A stretch of DNA of 64,000 nt from Flammeovirgaceae bacterium UBA7330 (GCA_002471275.1 DKPQ01000024.1:124001-188000), one strand, 5' to 3'; positions 35,710 through 45,396 are shown, counted from the first letter of the stretch. Notes: generated by a model from the sequence alone, not told the origin. Made by a program: numbers and translations.

Positions 35710-37881
35710 TTATGTCAGAGATTCCAGGATAGAGCGAATCTCTTCAAAATCTGTCACCCGGTATTTTGCAGCAGACGAAGTGCTACCCACTTTGATGGTG
35801 TAAGATTCCGGTGGCATCACCTTGAAGGTGTCTTCATCCGTCCAGTCATCGCCGCAAGCCATGATAAAATCTGACTTGTATTTTCTGAGCCAATCTTTGG
35901 CAGCTTTACCCTTGTCAACCTCGGAGTTTTTGATCTCCACCACTTTATTTCCTTCCAACACCTTGAGGTTCTTATCGTTGGCGATGTATTTCAGGTGACT
36001 GGTAAGCTCACGGGTTCTGGCTTCTCCAAGACCAGTCTCTACTTTCCTGTAGTGCCACACAAGGGAGTAGTCTTTCTTTTCCACAAAGCTACCAGGGGTC
36101 CTGTCTACATACCCTTCCAACACGTTCATGAACTCTTCTTTCCAGGTGTCAGTCAGCTGCGTAATGGTCCTCCAGTCTTTTTTACCGTCTTTCAACCAGA
36201 TTCCATGCTCAGCGATGATGTCCAGATCAAACGGTTTCAGCCAGTTTTCGAGTGTCTTTCGCCCTCTGCCACTTATCACTACCACCTTATTTTTCTTCTC
36301 AGAAGTGAGCTTCGTTAAGATGTTAGTGAGTTGGCGATCCGGCTTTGTTAGCTCGGGATTACTATTAAACCCAACCAGGGTACCATCATAATCAAGGAAG
36401 ATAAGCCGTTTTTTCGCTTTGTTGTACGCCTTTTTGATTTCAGAAAGGATATCCTGATCTACCAACTTGGTCTCCAATGACTTTTGTTCGGTCTTGATGT
36501 AGTCCAGTCGTTTCATGAAAAGATTTACCCAATGGTGGATATTATATCTTTTCAAAGACTTCTGCATGACAGCCATATGGAGCACTTGCTGTTTTTCAGG
36601 CATCGAAAGTGCCTTTTTCAACGCAGAGACCAGCTGATCGATGTCATTGGGGTTGATCAGAATAGCGTCAGAAAGCTCTTTGGATGAACCAGCCATCTCA
36701 CTCAGGATAAGCACTCCTTTCTTGTCCAACTTAGAAGCAATAAATTCTTTACATACCAGGTTCATCCCATCACGCATGGGGGTAACGAGAGCAACCTCAG
36801 CCATCCGATAGAAAGCAGACAATGCGGGTAGCGGGAAAGACCGGTAGAAATAATGTACCGGGGTCCAGTTGAGCCGTGCATACTGACCATTGATCCTTCC
36901 AACCAGTAAGTCAATCTCTTCTTTCAACTCTTTGTATTTTCCAACCTTATCTCTGGAAGGAACTACCACCATCAGCAGAGAAACCTTTTCCCTGTATTCC
37001 GGGTGTTTGCGCAGGAATAGTTCAAATGCTTTGAGCCTCTGAGGGATCCCTTTAGAGTAATCGAGCCGATCAATGGAAAGGATCAACCTGGAGCTACCAA
37101 CGGAGGTTCTGTAACGGACTTCCCTGGCCAAAGTCTCGGGCGAAGCAGCAGCTTCAGCATATTTGTCGTAGTCGATACCCATTGGGAGGGCATCAGCCAT
37201 CACCAACCTGTTGTTTACATTGATCTTGCCATTAGAGTTTCCAATACCTGCCAGCCTGTTTACCGACGACAGGAAATGTCGCATGTCATCATAGGTATGA
37301 AAACCTAGCAAATCGCTACCTAGCATTCCTTTGAGAAGTTCGCGTCGCCATGGAAGCAACCGGAACGACTCATAAGAAGGGAAGGGGATGTGAAGGAAAA
37401 ATCCAATGCTTGCTTTAGGTGCAGACTCACGAATCATTTGAGGAAGCAAAAGCAGTTGATAGTCATGGATCCAGATGGTATCCTCCGGTTCAACCACGCT
37501 TTCAATTTCCTTGGCAAACTTCCTGTTTACTTTTTGATAGGCTTTCCACAGATGGTCATCATATTCAGTATACTGATTGAAGTAGTGGAAGTTTGGCCAG
37601 AGCGTTTCGTTGCTGAAGCCTTCATAGTATTCCTCTATCTCAGTAGGAGTGAGAAAAACTGGTCGCATATTTTCTTCGGCCAATTGTTTGGTGATGAGCT
37701 GCCGCTTGTCTGTATTGGCAACGGCCATCCCTGGCCATCCAATCCAGATGTTGCCCCCTTGCTTATAGATAGATCCCAGTCCTGTGGCGAGGCCTCCTTC
37801 GCTAGGCTTAAATTCGTAATCTCCGTTCTCTTCTTTTATTTTGACCGGCAACCGGTTGGAAACAATGATGGTTTTAGCCAT
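35710..37881 (-). CDS. otsAB: Fused trehalose-6-phosphate synthase/phosphatase
   Basis: A 723-residue fusion. Residues 1-475 are the GT20 trehalose-6-phosphate synthase: 'SNRLPVKI', 'EGGLATGLGSIYKQGGNIWI' and 'LILSIDRLDYSKGIPQRLKA'. Residues 490-723 are a HAD-family phosphatase with the nucleophile motif 'FLDYDGTLVGF' and late 'ACGDDWTDEDTF'. It makes trehalose from UDP-glucose and glucose-6-phosphate, probably for osmotic stress. The fusion is common in this phylum. The ATG at 37879-37881 is unambiguous; a GH15 enzyme lies at its 3' side. Confidence 0.95.
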   Translation of the reverse strand: MAKTIIVSNRLPVKIKEENGDYEFKPSEGGLATGLGSIYKQGGNIWIGWPGMAVANTDKRQLITKQLAEENMRPVFLTPTEIEEYYEGFSNETLWPNFHYFNQYTEYDDHLWKAYQKVNRKFAKEIESVVEPEDTIWIHDYQLLLLPQMIRESAPKASIGFFLHIPFPSYESFRLLPWRRELLKGMLGSDLLGFHTYDDMRHFLSSVNRLAGIGNSNGKINVNNRLVMADALPMGIDYDKYAEAAASPETLAREVRYRTSVGSSRLILSIDRLDYSKGIPQRLKAFELFLRKHPEYREKVSLLMVVVPSRDKVGKYKELKEEIDLLVGRINGQYARLNWTPVHYFYRSFPLPALSAFYRMAEVALVTPMRDGMNLVCKEFIASKLDKKGVLILSEMAGSSKELSDAILINPNDIDQLVSALKKALSMPEKQQVLHMAVMQKSLKRYNIHHWVNLFMKRLDYIKTEQKSLETKLVDQDILSEIKKAYNKAKKRLIFLDYDGTLVGFNSNPELTKPDRQLTNILTKLTSEKKNKVVVISGRGRKTLENWLKPFDLDIIAEHGIWLKDGKKDWRTITQLTDTWKEEFMNVLEGYVDRTPGSFVEKKDYSLVWHYRKVETGLGEARTRELTSHLKYIANDKNLKVLEGNKVVEIKNSEVDKGKAAKDWLRKYKSDFIMACGDDWTDEDTFKVMPPESYTIKVGSTSSAAKYRVTDFEEIRSILESLT

Positions 37882-37932
37882 ATAAATGGAATATGTTGTG
37901 TTGGTGGTAAATAAATATTCGACTTACTTAAG

Positions 37933-38736
37933 TTAACCAAAATTTCTCAACCTGATCTGAGTGAGCTTCCTTTTTGTATCCAAAGGGAAGTCTCCTTTCA
38001 TCATCCAGTCATAAAAACTTGGTTCATCAGCGAGTACCTGACTTACTGCTTTTCCTTTGTGTTTTCCAAAATTGAAAACTTCTTTTCCTTCATCGTTGTA
38101 GATCATTCGTCCCGCCAGATCAACCATTTTACTGTTGGTGAGCTCGTGCAATTTGCTCATATCATTGTCAATGGTTCCCATCTTTTTGCCCAGCAAATCC
38201 ACAACTTCCATCCCTTCATATTTTTCTATCTGAGAGGCAAGTACTTCATAGGTAGCCTGGGTGTCTGCTTCAGCACTGTGGGCATCTACAAGCTCTTTGT
38301 TGCAATAAAACCTGTACGCCGCTGAAAGGTTTCTTTTTTCCATCAAATGGAAGATTTTCTGAGCATCAATCAGCTTTCGGTCATCAATATCAAATTCGAT
38401 ATTGGCCCGTAAAAACTCTTCTACGAGAAGGGGTACATCATATTTGATGATGTTAAACCCAGCGAGATCACAACCTTGTAGAAAATCGGCAAGGGATTTC
38501 CCTATTTGTTTGAAAGAGGGCTCATCTTTCACGTCCTCATCATAGATGCCATGTATCAGACTGGACTCTATAGGTATGGGGATGGTAGGGTTGATCCTTC
38601 TGGATTTTTCCTCTCTCGTACCATCAGGCATTAATTTAATCAATGCTATTTCTACGATTCGGTCCTCGGATATTTTCGTCCCTGTTGCTTCCAGGTCAAA
38701 AACCACCAAGGGGTTCTTTAAGTTGAGCTTAAACAC
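37933..38736 (-). CDS. DEDDh 3'-5' exonuclease (DnaQ-like)
   Basis: A 267-residue exonuclease. ExoI 'VVFDLEATGTKISEDRIVEI' gives the metal ligands Asp and Glu, ExoII 'LAGFNIIKYDVPLL', ExoIII 'DAHSAEADTQAT' gives His and Asp. The C-terminal 65 residues hold 'FNFGKHKGKAVSQVL', the small domain seen at the end of exodeoxyribonuclease-X-like proteins. The start is a GTG that overlaps the preceding gene's stop by 8 bases; no ATG is available before ExoI. Probably DNA repair or nucleic-acid trimming. Confidence 0.88.
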   Translation of the reverse strand: MFKLNLKNPLVVFDLEATGTKISEDRIVEIALIKLMPDGTREEKSRRINPTIPIPIESSLIHGIYDEDVKDEPSFKQIGKSLADFLQGCDLAGFNIIKYDVPLLVEEFLRANIEFDIDDRKLIDAQKIFHLMEKRNLSAAYRFYCNKELVDAHSAEADTQATYEVLASQIEKYEGMEVVDLLGKKMGTIDNDMSKLHELTNSKMVDLAGRMIYNDEGKEVFNFGKHKGKAVSQVLADEPSFYDWMMKGDFPLDTKRKLTQIRLRNFG

Positions 38737-39346
38737 CCGGCTTATAGTTTTGAATGGATTTGATAAAATGCTTTTCTTTGATAGATAGCCTGCTCACAAT
38801 ATTCAATGCTGCGGCCATTTCTCCTGAAAACCCCTTTTTCTTTGTAGGTAAGGAAACAACATCACCGGATTTGAATACCAGTTCGGTGGTATCCCCGGAT
38901 TTTTTGTTTTTCAATTTGGTGTACTCAATGTTTCTGACGTCCAGCCTTTCATTCTTACCAATCATCAGTGAGACGTTGTCACTCTGATAGTAAAGGAAGG
39001 TGCCTCCTTTTGGAAGGGCATTTGCCAGCATTTCAAATTGATTGATGAATTGTTCAAATGACGTATAGCCATCGGGCACAGGCTCCACAATTTTATGAAA
39101 CAACCCTATGTGAGGTTTCATATCGTGAAAATATGCCTTGCCTGTTCCAGGGTTCAACGCATTCATCCCATTGAATATGACAATGGGAGCGTCAGTTAAT
39201 TCCCCAATACCGTTTGGTAGCACATCAAAGGGCTTTTTTAAGGTTTTGAGGCTGTGAGAAATAATGTTAAGGATCTCGTCCGTCCCACTATTGCCGCCGA
39301 TAAATATTCTTTGTTTGTTCTTAATTCGATTAAAATCCAACTGCAT
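38729..39346 (-). CDS. Unknown protein coupled to the exonuclease
   Basis: A 205-residue soluble protein, start placed at ATG 39346 because a good promoter lies just upstream and inside the longer frame that could begin at 39403. The N-terminal 'RIFIGGNSGTDEILNIISH' looks like a nucleotide-binding beginning and 'GMNALNPGTGKAYFHDM' like a phosphate loop, but no family is recognised. It overlaps the exonuclease gene by 8 bases and must be cotranscribed with it. Confidence 0.65.
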   Translation of the reverse strand: MQLDFNRIKNKQRIFIGGNSGTDEILNIISHSLKTLKKPFDVLPNGIGELTDAPIVIFNGMNALNPGTGKAYFHDMKPHIGLFHKIVEPVPDGYTSFEQFINQFEMLANALPKGGTFLYYQSDNVSLMIGKNERLDVRNIEYTKLKNKKSGDTTELVFKSGDVVSLPTKKKGFSGEMAAALNIVSRLSIKEKHFIKSIQNYKPGV

Positions 39347-39363
39347 GAATTCAGGATATGCTT

Positions 39364-39393
39364 CAAAAATACAAGAAAATCCTGCGGGAGCAA
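39364..39393 (-). promoter_or_regulatory. Strong Bacteroidota-type promoter
   Basis: Minus strand: TTG (39393-39391), 19 bases, TATTTTTG (39371-39364). Both boxes match the consensus and the spacing is ideal. The ATG at 39346 lies 17 bases further. It supports the short start of the unknown protein and drives the exonuclease too. Confidence 0.65.
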
Positions 39394-39611
39394 ACAAGAA
39401 CAAACTCTAAGGGGTAAATGGTAAGCATAAAATGAGATTAATAGAAGGATATTTATGGCTGAAATATCCTCAAAGACGAAGCCAGCCGTCAAAAAATGAA
39501 TAACGTTGTTAAAAAGTAAAATTTGCTCAATCCGCAGTTTGCAGCCAAATGGACTTTTAACTTTTTTTAACCAAACAGTTCTCTTGAATATCTATGGGGC
39601 TCTGATTATTA

Positions 39612-39640
39612 TTGCAGCCTCTAGAATCAGTGCATTTTTG
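39612..39640 (+). promoter_or_regulatory. Probable promoter of the gldA operon
   Basis: TTG (39612-39614), 18 bases, CATTTTTG (39633-39640): one mismatch to TAnnTTTG. The gldA ATG follows after 19 bases. Confidence 0.35.
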
Positions 39641-39659
39641 AATTAACCCTAAACACACT

Positions 39660-40583
39660 ATGTCTATCGTTGTCGAGAATCTCACAAAGAAGTACGGGGA
39701 TCAGAAAGCGGTAAATGATGTATCTTTTGAAATAAAGACTGGGGAGGTAGTTGGATTCCTTGGCCCAAACGGTGCGGGGAAGAGTACAGCCATGAAGATT
39801 ATCACCTGTTTCATGGCACCTACTGATGGAGATGTTCGGTTAGACGAACATTCTATCCACAAGGATCAAGACATCATCAAACGTAAGATTGGTTATCTCC
39901 CGGAAAACAATCCGCTATATCTGGACATGCCCATAGTGGAATATCTGAAGTTTTCAGCGGAAATCCAGGGAGTACCCAAAAAGGAAATTCCAGACCGTGT
40001 TGGTAAGATGATTGAAAAATGTGGTCTCGACAGGGAGAAGCACAAAAATATCAATGAGCTATCCAAAGGATACAGGCAGCGGGTAGGGCTGGCGCAGGCC
40101 ATGATCCATGATCCTGAGATCCTGATCCTGGACGAACCCACGACGGGGTTGGACCCCAATCAGATTGTAGAGATCAGAAAGCTGATCAAAGAGCTGGGTA
40201 AGGAAAAAACGGTGATCCTGAGCTCCCACATCCTCTCAGAGGTAGAAGCTACCTGTGACAGGATTTTGATCATCAACAAGGGGAGGATTGTAGCAGATGG
40301 CACATCCGAAACGCTAAGAAATCAGGCACAGGGTCAGGAATTGCTCACCGTCCGGATTGAAGGAGATCCTGAAAAGATCGAAAAAGCAATACTAAAGTTG
40401 GCTTCGGTGGAAAAGGTGATCCCTCAGGAAGGCAAGTCAGGGTGGTTTCAGGTTCAGAGTAAGCCTGACACTTCCTCACGTAAGGAGCTTTTTGACCTGT
40501 GTGTAAAGAATAAATGGTATTTGCTGGAGATGACCGGTCTGGAAACCAGGCTGGAAGATGTATTCCATCAATTGACAAAATAA
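39660..40583 (+). CDS. gldA: Gliding ABC transporter, ATP-binding subunit GldA
   Basis: A 307-residue ABC ATPase: Walker A 'GFLGPNGAGKSTAMKI', signature 'LSKGYRQRVGLAQAMIHDPE', Walker B 'ILILDEPTTGLDP' and switch His in 'ILSSHILSEVEATCD'. GldA with GldF and GldG forms an ABC transporter needed for gliding in Flavobacterium johnsoniae; its substrate is unknown. Here gldA is directly followed by gldF (6 bases), gldG and a DUF4340 gene, so the whole complex is in one operon. Confidence 0.93.
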   Translation: MSIVVENLTKKYGDQKAVNDVSFEIKTGEVVGFLGPNGAGKSTAMKIITCFMAPTDGDVRLDEHSIHKDQDIIKRKIGYLPENNPLYLDMPIVEYLKFSAEIQGVPKKEIPDRVGKMIEKCGLDREKHKNINELSKGYRQRVGLAQAMIHDPEILILDEPTTGLDPNQIVEIRKLIKELGKEKTVILSSHILSEVEATCDRILIINKGRIVADGTSETLRNQAQGQELLTVRIEGDPEKIEKAILKLASVEKVIPQEGKSGWFQVQSKPDTSSRKELFDLCVKNKWYLLEMTGLETRLEDVFHQLTK

Positions 40584-40589
40584 GAAGAC

Positions 40590-41315
40590 ATGGAAAAAGT
40601 ATGGATTATTACTAAACGTGAGTTGTCCTCTTTTTTTGACTCACTCATTGCTTATGTGATGATTATTTTATTCCTCGGATTAAGTGGAACATTTACCTGG
40701 CTGGTCGGCACGAATGTGTTTGTCTCTGGTCAGGCCAGTATGCAGATCTTTTTTGGGATTGCTTTCTGGTCCTTGTTCTTCTTCATACCTGCTATCACCA
40801 TGCGGATGATTGCCGAGGAAAACAAAGCAGGTACCATAGAGTTGCTCATTACCAAGGCGGTCACAGATAGCCAGATCGTATGGGGTAAGTTTTTGGCTTG
40901 CTTTTTACTGGTTCTGATTGCATTGGTATGCACGCTGCCATATTATATCACCATTTCCCAATTGGGCAACATTGATGACGGAGCTGTGATTGGAGGGTAT
41001 TTTGGTCTGCTACTTCTTTCAGCCAGCTACATCAGCATTGGGCTGTTTTCGAGTAGCCTGACCCAAAATCAGATTGTCGCCTTCCTGGTAGCACTTTCTA
41101 TCGGAATTTTCTTTCAATTGCTGTTTGATGTCATTGGGAGTTCCTTCACCGGTGTGCTGGGTACGTTGTTCAATTTCCTGAGCATGAGTGCACATTTTGA
41201 ATCGATCAGTAGAGGAGTGGTTGACAGCCGTGACCTTCTGTTCTTTCTCAGCATCATCATTCTGGGGGTCATTTCCTCTCAGGTGATGCTCTCAAAACGA
41301 AACTGGCAATCCTAA
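40590..41315 (+). CDS. gldF: Gliding ABC transporter, membrane subunit GldF
   Basis: A 241-residue ABC-2-type permease with six hydrophobic segments, starting 'MEKVWIITKRELSSFFDSLI'. Conserved 'EENKAGTIELLITKAV' lies between helices 2 and 3. It forms the membrane channel with GldG and is powered by GldA. The position between gldA and gldG fixes the name. Confidence 0.92.
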   Translation: MEKVWIITKRELSSFFDSLIAYVMIILFLGLSGTFTWLVGTNVFVSGQASMQIFFGIAFWSLFFFIPAITMRMIAEENKAGTIELLITKAVTDSQIVWGKFLACFLLVLIALVCTLPYYITISQLGNIDDGAVIGGYFGLLLLSASYISIGLFSSSLTQNQIVAFLVALSIGIFFQLLFDVIGSSFTGVLGTLFNFLSMSAHFESISRGVVDSRDLLFFLSIIILGVISSQVMLSKRNWQS

Positions 41316-41331
41316 AACGATATTAGAAGTG

Positions 41332-42846
41332 ATGAAAAAAGGAAATATCATTTTACAGTTGTTGGTGATTGTAGCCATCGTGATCGTGGTCAACCTGATC
41401 TCAAATCAGCTGTATTTCAGACTGGATTTTACTGAAGATAACCGATATACGTTTAGTGAAGCTACTAAAGATGTGCTCGAAGAGCTGGATGGTGTAGTTA
41501 CGGTCAAGGCTTATTTCTCCGAGGACCTTCCTTCACAGCTTTTGAAGACCAAGCAGGATTTTGAAGATCAGCTGGTCGAATACGAAAATCAGTCGGGTGG
41601 CAATGTGGTGTATGAGTTTGTCAGCCCCAATGAAAGTGAGGAGCTGGAGCAGGAAGCTCAGCAGGCTGGCGTGCAGCCGGTGATGATCAATGTGACAGAG
41701 AGCGACAAAGTACAGCAGATGCGTGCTTACCTGGGTGCTGTTTTGAAAATGGAAGATCGCACAGAGGTAATACCGCTAATCCAGCCAGGGGCCGCCATGG
41801 AGTACAACCTGACTACAGCGATCAAGAAGATCTCTATCAAGGACAAACCCAGGATCGGATTGATCCAGGGGTATGGAGCCCCGCCACTACAGGCGTACCC
41901 TCAGCTGATGGAGCAGTTCTCGGTGCTGTATGATGTGGAGCCATTGAATATTGCCGATACGAGCATGATACCGTCGTATTATCGTGCCCTGATCTGGATG
42001 GGAGTCACAGATACCATCAACCAGGTGGAATTTCAAAAGCTTGATCGCTACCTGGAGCAAGGGGGTGGATTATTGATTGGTTACTCGCCGGTGCATGGCG
42101 ATATGCAGCAGGGCATGCTATCTGTAGGACCTACCACCGGGATGCGAAAGTGGCTGGCCAACAAAGGGATGGACTTGCAAACAAATTTTGTGATAGATGC
42201 TAATTGTGCATCAGTTACCGTACAGCAAAGACAGGGTTTTTTCACCATCAATAGTCAGGTTGAATTTCCCTATTTCCCTATTGTGTCCGAATTTGAAGAC
42301 CACCCAATTACAGGGGGGCTAGAGTCTGTAGTCTTTCAATTTGCGAGTAGTATTTCATTCAATAGTTCAGATACCTCAGCCTCACAGATACCACTCATTT
42401 TTTCGTCAGAAAATACAGGTGTTGTCAACCCGCCGGCATATGTTGATATCCAGAAAAACTGGACACAGAATGATTTCACAGCTAAACCTCAAATCCTTGG
42501 AGCAGCTCTTGATGGGTTAGAAGGGGGAAGTGGTCGTTTGGTGTTGATATCCAATGGGAATTTCTGCGTGAATGGAACCGGTCAAAGACCACAACAGGTA
42601 AACCAGGACAATATAAGTCTGGCTGCCAATGCGGTGGATTGGCTGGCTGATGATACAGGGTTGATCAATCTAAGGACCAAAGGCATTACAAACAGGCCGC
42701 TAGATAAAATTGAAGATGGTACTAAAAACCTGTTGAAATACGGCAATGTTTTGGCTCCGATTCTACTCATTTTGATTTATGCATTTGTCAGAAAATCGCA
42801 AAACAACAGGAAGCGACAACGATGGATGCAGGGAAACTTTAAATGA
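41332..42846 (+). CDS. gldG: Gliding ABC transporter, accessory subunit GldG
   Basis: A 504-residue protein, start at ATG 41332 (a GTG just before it is in frame but less likely). One N-terminal helix (about 6-24), a large extracytoplasmic ABC_transp_aux domain ('RLDFTEDNRYTFSEAT', 'GVVTVKAYFSEDLPSQL') and a C-terminal helix (about 475-492) followed by a basic tail. Required with GldA and GldF for gliding in related bacteria. A DUF4340 gene follows after 8 bases. Confidence 0.9.
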   Translation: MKKGNIILQLLVIVAIVIVVNLISNQLYFRLDFTEDNRYTFSEATKDVLEELDGVVTVKAYFSEDLPSQLLKTKQDFEDQLVEYENQSGGNVVYEFVSPNESEELEQEAQQAGVQPVMINVTESDKVQQMRAYLGAVLKMEDRTEVIPLIQPGAAMEYNLTTAIKKISIKDKPRIGLIQGYGAPPLQAYPQLMEQFSVLYDVEPLNIADTSMIPSYYRALIWMGVTDTINQVEFQKLDRYLEQGGGLLIGYSPVHGDMQQGMLSVGPTTGMRKWLANKGMDLQTNFVIDANCASVTVQQRQGFFTINSQVEFPYFPIVSEFEDHPITGGLESVVFQFASSISFNSSDTSASQIPLIFSSENTGVVNPPAYVDIQKNWTQNDFTAKPQILGAALDGLEGGSGRLVLISNGNFCVNGTGQRPQQVNQDNISLAANAVDWLADDTGLINLRTKGITNRPLDKIEDGTKNLLKYGNVLAPILLILIYAFVRKSQNNRKRQRWMQGNFK

Positions 42847-42854
42847 TCTGAGAT

Positions 42855-43742
42855 ATGAAAAGCAAGAATACCATTTTGTTGGTCGGTATACTGGCTGTTC
42901 TTGTGCTGGTATACCTTGGGGTGAGCTATATGGGAGGCGACAGCAGAAGTAAATCATTTAGAGATGTGCTGGTCGACATTGAAAAAGATGCTGTAACGCG
43001 TGTGGAAATCGATGGGGGAGGTAATACCACGACACTAAGTGGAGGGCCGGATGACTGGACCGTGCATCTATCAGACGGATCAACCAAACCGGCCAAGCCA
43101 GGAAGTATCAATTCTATGCTCTCCAGCTTGTCTAGCATTGAACCGTCGAGAATAGCCTCACGATCTGAAGATAAATGGGCGGATTTTCAGGTAGATACCT
43201 CAGGTACCCAGGTGAAAGTATTTGAAGGCAACGATGAAGTACTTGACATCATCATCGGACGTTTTGGTTTGGAAGGACAGCGCTCTTTCTATACCTACGT
43301 GCGACTAGCAGATGAAAATGATACCTATGTAGCCAATAATTTCATGAGCATGAGTGTGAGTGCTGACCCGAATAGTTACCGCGAAAACGAGGTGCTCAGG
43401 GTAACGAAGGATTCTCTTACCAACATTTCATTTGATTACCCGGAGGGTGCCTTCTCACTGGTGAAGTCTGATGGAAAATGGTTTGTGGACAATGTTCCGG
43501 CAGATTCAGCCAATACCGCAAGTTATATCAGTGGTCTCAGCCTGGTGACCAGCCGTTCTTTTACAGCGTCTTCAGGTAGTCCGGTACAGACCGTGAGCTT
43601 CGGCTTTTCTAACCAGGAGGACCTGACTGTGACTTTGGATGGAAATGATGTCTTAAGTTCCAGCCACAACGAGCATGAGTTTTTCAGTGACAGTACCGTG
43701 ACCCATAAGATCTTTAAGGAGAAAAGTTATTTCATGAAATAG
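42855..43742 (+). CDS. DUF4340 protein linked to the Gld ABC transporter
   Basis: A 295-residue protein with one N-terminal membrane anchor (about 6-25) and an outward-facing DUF4340 domain ('VTRVEIDGGGNTTTLSGG', 'SYFMK' end). DUF4340 proteins often follow GldG-like genes in ABC-2 systems and are thought to be extracytoplasmic partners. The gene is 8 bases after gldG, the last of the operon. Confidence 0.8.
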   Translation: MKSKNTILLVGILAVLVLVYLGVSYMGGDSRSKSFRDVLVDIEKDAVTRVEIDGGGNTTTLSGGPDDWTVHLSDGSTKPAKPGSINSMLSSLSSIEPSRIASRSEDKWADFQVDTSGTQVKVFEGNDEVLDIIIGRFGLEGQRSFYTYVRLADENDTYVANNFMSMSVSADPNSYRENEVLRVTKDSLTNISFDYPEGAFSLVKSDGKWFVDNVPADSANTASYISGLSLVTSRSFTASSGSPVQTVSFGFSNQEDLTVTLDGNDVLSSSHNEHEFFSDSTVTHKIFKEKSYFMK

Positions 43743-43818
43743 TCGCCCAGGCACCCTTTTTGTATGATTGAAACTATCCTGTTTTTGGAAACGTTAATCT
43801 TTCAGTAATTTTAAGCTT

Positions 43819-44337
43819 ATGAAAAAGGGAATTGCCATATTAGTCGTTTTACTATCGATAGGGTATCTTGCTGATGCTCAGGAGGTTAAGTGGTATTCTT
43901 TTGAGGAAGCAGTTGCGCTTTCGAAGAAGAAGCCAAAAAAACTACTGATTGACATTTATACCGACTGGTGTGGTTGGTGCAAAAAAATGGATGCGGAAGC
44001 ATACAGTAATGAGTATCTCATTGATTACATCAACAAAAACTATTATGCTGTTAAATTCAATGCAGAACAAAAAGAGGATGTTGAATTTAACGACCATACC
44101 TTTAAATATGTGGCCAGCGGCAGAAGGGGAGTGCACGAATTGGCAATAGCACTCACCAACAATAAACTGAGCTATCCCACTACTGTTTTTATGGATGAGG
44201 AATTCAGGATTATACAACCAGTAGCAGGCTACATGAAGGCGAAGGATTTACAACCGATCCTGGCGTATTTTGGCGAGAATGCATATACAGATACTACATG
44301 GGAAGAATTTCAAAAGGATTATAAAACACCCTTCTAG
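43819..44337 (+). CDS. Exported thioredoxin-fold protein
   Basis: A 172-residue protein with signal peptide ('YLADAQ') and a thioredoxin fold: active site C51-G-W-C54 in 'DIYTDWCGWCKKMDAEAY' and the cis-Pro loop 'LSYPTTVFMDEE'. Periplasmic thiol-disulfide reductase or isomerase. The substrate is unknown; the TPR lipoprotein gene begins 3 bases after its stop, so the two are cotranscribed. Confidence 0.85.
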   Translation: MKKGIAILVVLLSIGYLADAQEVKWYSFEEAVALSKKKPKKLLIDIYTDWCGWCKKMDAEAYSNEYLIDYINKNYYAVKFNAEQKEDVEFNDHTFKYVASGRRGVHELAIALTNNKLSYPTTVFMDEEFRIIQPVAGYMKAKDLQPILAYFGENAYTDTTWEEFQKDYKTPF

Positions 44338-44340
44338 TTA

Positions 44341-45396
44341 GTGAAGAGTAACTCCATTACCTCCAGACATCTATTCCTTTATTTTACTTTTGTTCTAACA
44401 GCTTCACTGATTATTTCGGGATGTAGTACCGGAAATAAAACAGAAAGAGACCGGTTTTTTCTCCTGGGCAACGAGGCTTTAAACGACCGGGAGTACGATG
44501 AAGCCATTCACTTATATACCCAGTCTATCGAGGCTGATCCAAATTATGCTTCGGCCTACAATAACCGGGGAGTAGCCAAGGTAGAAGATGGCCGACCACA
44601 TGAAGCCATCCTGGATTATAACAGAGCCATAGAGATTGACTCAACTTATAAAGATGCAAGGTTCAATAGGATATATGCCCTGGAGGAAGCAGGAAGGGTA
44701 GATGATGCCTTTGAAGATTTGCTGAAACTTGAAACGGCCTATGCAGATTCGGCTTTTATCTATTTCTATAAGGGGCTGCTTCAAACCAAGCTCAAGGATT
44801 ACGAGGCAGGAAAGGAAAGCTTTCATCGGGCCATTTCTCTTGATTCTACCAATACCGAGTCTTACGTGAACCTGGCCACACTTCATTATTTTCAAAATAG
44901 TCTTGATTCAGCACAGTTTTGGTTGAAATATGTACTCAAGAGAGATCCTAATGAAGCCAATGCATACAATACCCTGAGTCAGGTATTTTTGGCACAGGGA
45001 GAGTATACCCTTGCTTTGGGTGCATTAAATCAAGCATTAAAGATTGTACCACGAGAGCCTTATTTCTTAAATAATCGGGGGTATGTATATCTTTTTATGG
45101 ATTCGCTGGAGACAGCTTTGAAAGACATCAACAAGAGCATTTTAGCCAACCCGATGAATGCATGGGCTTATCGCAACAAGGGCATTTATTATCTTAAAAA
45201 GGGAGATTACCAGGAAGCGATCAGGTTATTTGAAGATGCACTGAATCGAAATACTTTTCTTGATGAGATCTATTCCTACCTTGGAGAGGCGTATCATCAG
45301 CAGGGAGATAAAGAAAAAGCCTGTGAATACTGGCTGAAAGGAAAACAACAAAGCGAAGCAAGATCAATATCGCTTGTTCGGCAATACTGTCAATAA
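44341..45396 (+). CDS. TPR-repeat lipoprotein
   Basis: A 351-residue lipoprotein (lipobox 'IISGC', Cys28) with about eight tetratricopeptide repeats, e.g. 'YDEAIHLYTQSIEADPNYAS' and 'YQEAIRLFEDALNRN'. TPRs act as protein-binding scaffolds. The start is a GTG 3 bases after the thioredoxin-like gene; no ATG is nearer. Its TAA overlaps the convergent membrane protein gene by 7 bases. Confidence 0.85.
   Translation: MKSNSITSRHLFLYFTFVLTASLIISGCSTGNKTERDRFFLLGNEALNDREYDEAIHLYTQSIEADPNYASAYNNRGVAKVEDGRPHEAILDYNRAIEIDSTYKDARFNRIYALEEAGRVDDAFEDLLKLETAYADSAFIYFYKGLLQTKLKDYEAGKESFHRAISLDSTNTESYVNLATLHYFQNSLDSAQFWLKYVLKRDPNEANAYNTLSQVFLAQGEYTLALGALNQALKIVPREPYFLNNRGYVYLFMDSLETALKDINKSILANPMNAWAYRNKGIYYLKKGDYQEAIRLFEDALNRNTFLDEIYSYLGEAYHQQGDKEKACEYWLKGKQQSEARSISLVRQYCQ

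Larger units (their letters stand above)
39347..39659. other. 313-bp region between divergent genes
   Basis: It holds the promoter at 39364-39393 for the left, minus-strand operon and a weaker promoter at 39612-39640 for gldA. No other gene or repeat is seen; a 14-codon frame starting near 39466 is too short to support. Confidence 0.6.

Noticed and set aside
39347..39403. Longer start of the unknown exonuclease partner
   Set aside because: This stretch contains the -7 box and part of the promoter, so translation most likely starts at 39346.
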